Of a stretch of DNA of 7,932 nucleotides, positions 6,508 to 7,932 are shown piece by piece. The translations under genes and the position numbers were made by a program. A model generated the notes under the pieces. It was not told where the DNA came from. It saw only the letters and a program-made list of their open reading frames with translations, and did no database searches. Every line of letters starts with the position of its first letter. Position 1 is the first letter of the stretch. The stretch comes from a bacterium. GTDB lineage: Bacteria; UBP14; UBA6098; B30-G16. The stretch lies in the NCBI GenBank assembly GCA_027064665.1, contig JAMOPH010000351.1, positions 1-7,932 of the forward strand, read 5' to 3'.

Positions 6508-6784
6508 TATTCTGCGCCAACTTGCCAGAGAATATATAGTTGAGACAGCGGAATTTATTGAACAGATGGCAAAAAAATTAGAATTTGGGGAAGTTGATTT
6601 AGAGGAAATCCAAAAAGTGGCGCACAAACTCAAGGGGAGCGGCGCAACCTATGGGTTTGACAAAATCTCTGAAATAGCCGCAGAAGTTGAAGCGGCGGCA
6701 AAAAGCGGGCGGGAAAAAGAGGCAAAAAAACTTTTCGCCGAACTCGTGGAGATTATCAGGATGGAAAGGGAAAATCTGGGGTAA
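6488..6784 (+). CDS. Stand-alone Hpt (histidine phosphotransfer) protein
   Basis: This small, highly helical protein of 98 residues has the Hpt signature AHKLKGSGATYGF, with His46 as the predicted phosphorylated histidine in the HxxKG context. Hpt proteins shuttle phosphoryl groups between receiver domains and have no catalytic kinase core. Here the natural partner is the receiver encoded immediately upstream, whose gene overlaps this one by 20 nt. A GTG start at 6488 is preferred because AGGAGG (6475-6480) is placed 7 nt before it; the next in-frame ATG (6500) is too far from that site. The family call is firm, while the source of phosphate (a hybrid kinase elsewhere) is inferred. Confidence 0.92.
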   Translation: MSGQMGDILRQLAREYIVETAEFIEQMAKKLEFGEVDLEEIQKVAHKLKGSGATYGFDKISEIAAEVEAAAKSGREKEAKKLFAELVEIIRMERENLG

Positions 6785-6793
6785 GTGAGACCG

Positions 6794-6803
6794 AAAGGAG
6801 GGG
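6794..6803 (+). promoter_or_regulatory. Ribosome binding site selecting a TTG start
   Basis: AAAGGAGGGG (6794-6803) is a strong Shine-Dalgarno 7 nt (from its GGAGG core) before a TTG at 6809. An in-frame GTG at 6785, directly after the Hpt stop codon, lies upstream of this site and has none of its own. The zinc-finger protein therefore most likely begins MKCYYHP. Confidence 0.75.
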
Positions 6804-6808
6804 AAAGG

Positions 6809-7444
6809 TTGAAATGCTATTATCATCCCGATAGGGAAGCGACAACAAGATGCAGTATCTGCGGCAAGCCGATATGTGATGACGACATAGCCGGTTATAA
6901 AAACGGAAAGCCGGTGTGTAAAATCTGCGCCATCGGTGAGGCATTGACACAGAAAGAATCGGAAGATAAACAGAAACAGGCAAAACTTGAACAGATTAGG
7001 CGTGAAAGGGAGCAAAAACGGCTTAAATCCGCCAAAAAACGGTTAAAAATAATGATAATTGTCGGCATTATTCTCTTTGTAGCAGAGGTAATTGCATATA
7101 TAGGATTGAAAAAATCGGTGGCAGAATCAACAGTTACTCCCCCGCAGACCAGTCAGGTTGCCCCGGATATAAAGCAGAAAGCGCAACTTCTTATGGTCTT
7201 TCAGGCGATACAATTATATCGGTTTGAAAAGGGGAAACTGCCGAACAATTTAGATATTCTAATAGATGATGGATATATTCAGGGGCCTGTGGCAGATATA
7301 ATCAAATCTGGCGAGGTGAAATACATAACTGACGGGCAAGATTTTGCGGTAATGCCCGTTGATAATGACACTTTAATAATTTCCACTGCCCCCGACAAAT
7401 TTAGTCCGGGGGCGAAAGAAGCACCGGGAGGTGATGCGCAATGA
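6809..7444 (+). CDS. Membrane protein: B-box-like zinc finger, coiled coil, TM helix, pseudopilin-like domain
   Basis: The protein has 211 residues from the TTG start and no recognised name. Residues 3-40 hold a compact Cys/His zinc-finger pattern: Cys3-x2-His6, Cys15-x2-Cys18, Cys23 with Asp26, and Cys37-x2-Cys40, like the short B-box-type fingers at the N-termini of many bacterial membrane proteins. Residues about 45-80 are charged and rich in Lys, Glu and Gln, a likely coiled coil. Residues 81-100 form one transmembrane helix, and positive-inside charge places the finger in the cytoplasm. The exterior part (103-211) contains AIQLYRFEKGKLPNNLDILI (133-152), which resembles the post-helix segment of type II secretion and type IV pseudopilins (xxLYxxxxGxYPxxLxxL). 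No prepilin-peptidase site precedes the helix. The gene overlaps the pilin gene by ATGA. Domain layout is seen in the sequence; a role in pilus assembly or signalling is inference. Confidence 0.75.
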   Translation: MKCYYHPDREATTRCSICGKPICDDDIAGYKNGKPVCKICAIGEALTQKESEDKQKQAKLEQIRREREQKRLKSAKKRLKIMIIVGIILFVAEVIAYIGLKKSVAESTVTPPQTSQVAPDIKQKAQLLMVFQAIQLYRFEKGKLPNNLDILIDDGYIQGPVADIIKSGEVKYITDGQDFAVMPVDNDTLIISTAPDKFSPGAKEAPGGDAQ

Positions 7445-7932
7445 AAAAAAGCGGATTTACTCTGTTAGAAATATCGGTTGCTGTGGTAATTGTTGGGATA
7501 CTCGCCGGGATGGCTGTGCCAACCTATCGGTTAGCCTCTATAAAAGCAAAGCGAACCGAGGCAAAACTCCTTCTGAGGAACTTCTGGCAGGCGGAAGATG
7601 CCTATTTTGCCCAGAACGGCGAATATTATCCCTCCGCAAGGGGAGGATTTCGGGGTTGGAGATGGGGACATATTTATATTCCCGCGGGCAGAGCAAAGGA
7701 TATACCCGAACTCGGGTTAAAAATACCGGAAAATCATAGATACTCGCTGTATTTCTATTGGGATTTATCCCCGTGGGGAACAACATTTATATATTGCGTA
7801 GCCTTCACTCCCAGAGGCAAATGGGATATTGATGGCGACCCATTCTGGGATATGTGGGCTGTGACCCGCGATGGCATTATATATTGTGTCGCAGACGATA
7901 TAACTAACCATTGGAACGGGTTTAGACTATGA
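7441..7932 (+). CDS. Type IV prepilin-like / pseudopilin protein
   Basis: This 163-residue protein ends exactly at the window edge with its stop codon included. The N-terminus MKKSGFTLLEISVAVVIVGI is a class III (prepilin) signal: short basic leader, Gly5/Phe6 cleavage site, Glu at mature position +5 (Glu10) and a long hydrophobic helix. A prepilin peptidase would cut and N-methylate it before assembly into a pilus or type II-secretion-like filament. After the helix comes AEDAYFAQNGEYYPS (51-65), typical of pilins. The C-terminal region has an acidic loop DIDGDPFWDMW (129-139), resembling Asp-rich calcium-binding loops of pseudopilins, and two cysteines, Cys119 and Cys149, that could form a disulfide. 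GGGAGGTGAT (7426-7435) is a very strong ribosome site, and the start overlaps the preceding stop by 4 nt. Whether it is a major or minor pilin cannot be told. Confidence 0.93.
   Translation: MKKSGFTLLEISVAVVIVGILAGMAVPTYRLASIKAKRTEAKLLLRNFWQAEDAYFAQNGEYYPSARGGFRGWRWGHIYIPAGRAKDIPELGLKIPENHRYSLYFYWDLSPWGTTFIYCVAFTPRGKWDIDGDPFWDMWAVTRDGIIYCVADDITNHWNGFRL

Noticed and set aside
6785..6787. GTG immediately after the Hpt stop as the start of the zinc-finger protein.
   Set aside because: The strong AAAGGAGGGG site lies downstream of this GTG and is correctly spaced for TTG at 6809, where the Cys/His pattern begins.

Overview
The window reads as chromosomal DNA from a Gram-negative-type bacterium of moderate GC with AT-rich intergenic stretches. 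The best clue to lineage is SecA. It is very long (1211 residues) and carries a Bacteroidota/FCB-style expansion of its preprotein cross-linking domain plus a second large insert before the last helicase motif. That points to a lineage in or near the FCB group, possibly an uncultured candidate phylum (WOR-3/TA06-like), but the window alone cannot settle it.

Left part (1-5806, all minus strand, read right to left): secA (2162-5797); a tRNA-Gln(CUG) gene (2019-2090); a short rpmH gene for ribosomal protein L34 (1784-1942) closed by a clear intrinsic terminator (1725-1752); a complete MATE-family efflux transporter (140-1495); and the first ten codons of a further gene leaving the left edge (1-32) with its own strong promoter and ribosome binding site. 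secA, the tRNA and rpmH each have a recognisable sigma70-type promoter, so these are core housekeeping genes transcribed separately or with partial read-through.

Right part (5807-7932, plus strand): a divergent intergenic region of about 300 bases holds the secA promoter, a near-consensus plus-strand promoter and two short inverted repeats. It is followed by a tight four-gene cluster: a single-domain CheY-like response regulator, a stand-alone Hpt phosphotransfer protein, a membrane protein with a cytoplasmic zinc finger, coiled coil, one transmembrane helix and a pseudopilin-like exterior domain, and a type IV prepilin-like protein. Overlaps of 20 and 4 nt, a 24-nt gap and strong Shine-Dalgarno sites indicate one operon. 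It looks like a phosphorelay module lacking its kinase, joined to a pilin-type envelope module. This is the least ordinary part of the window.

I saw no CRISPR array, insertion sequence, integrase or obvious defence system.
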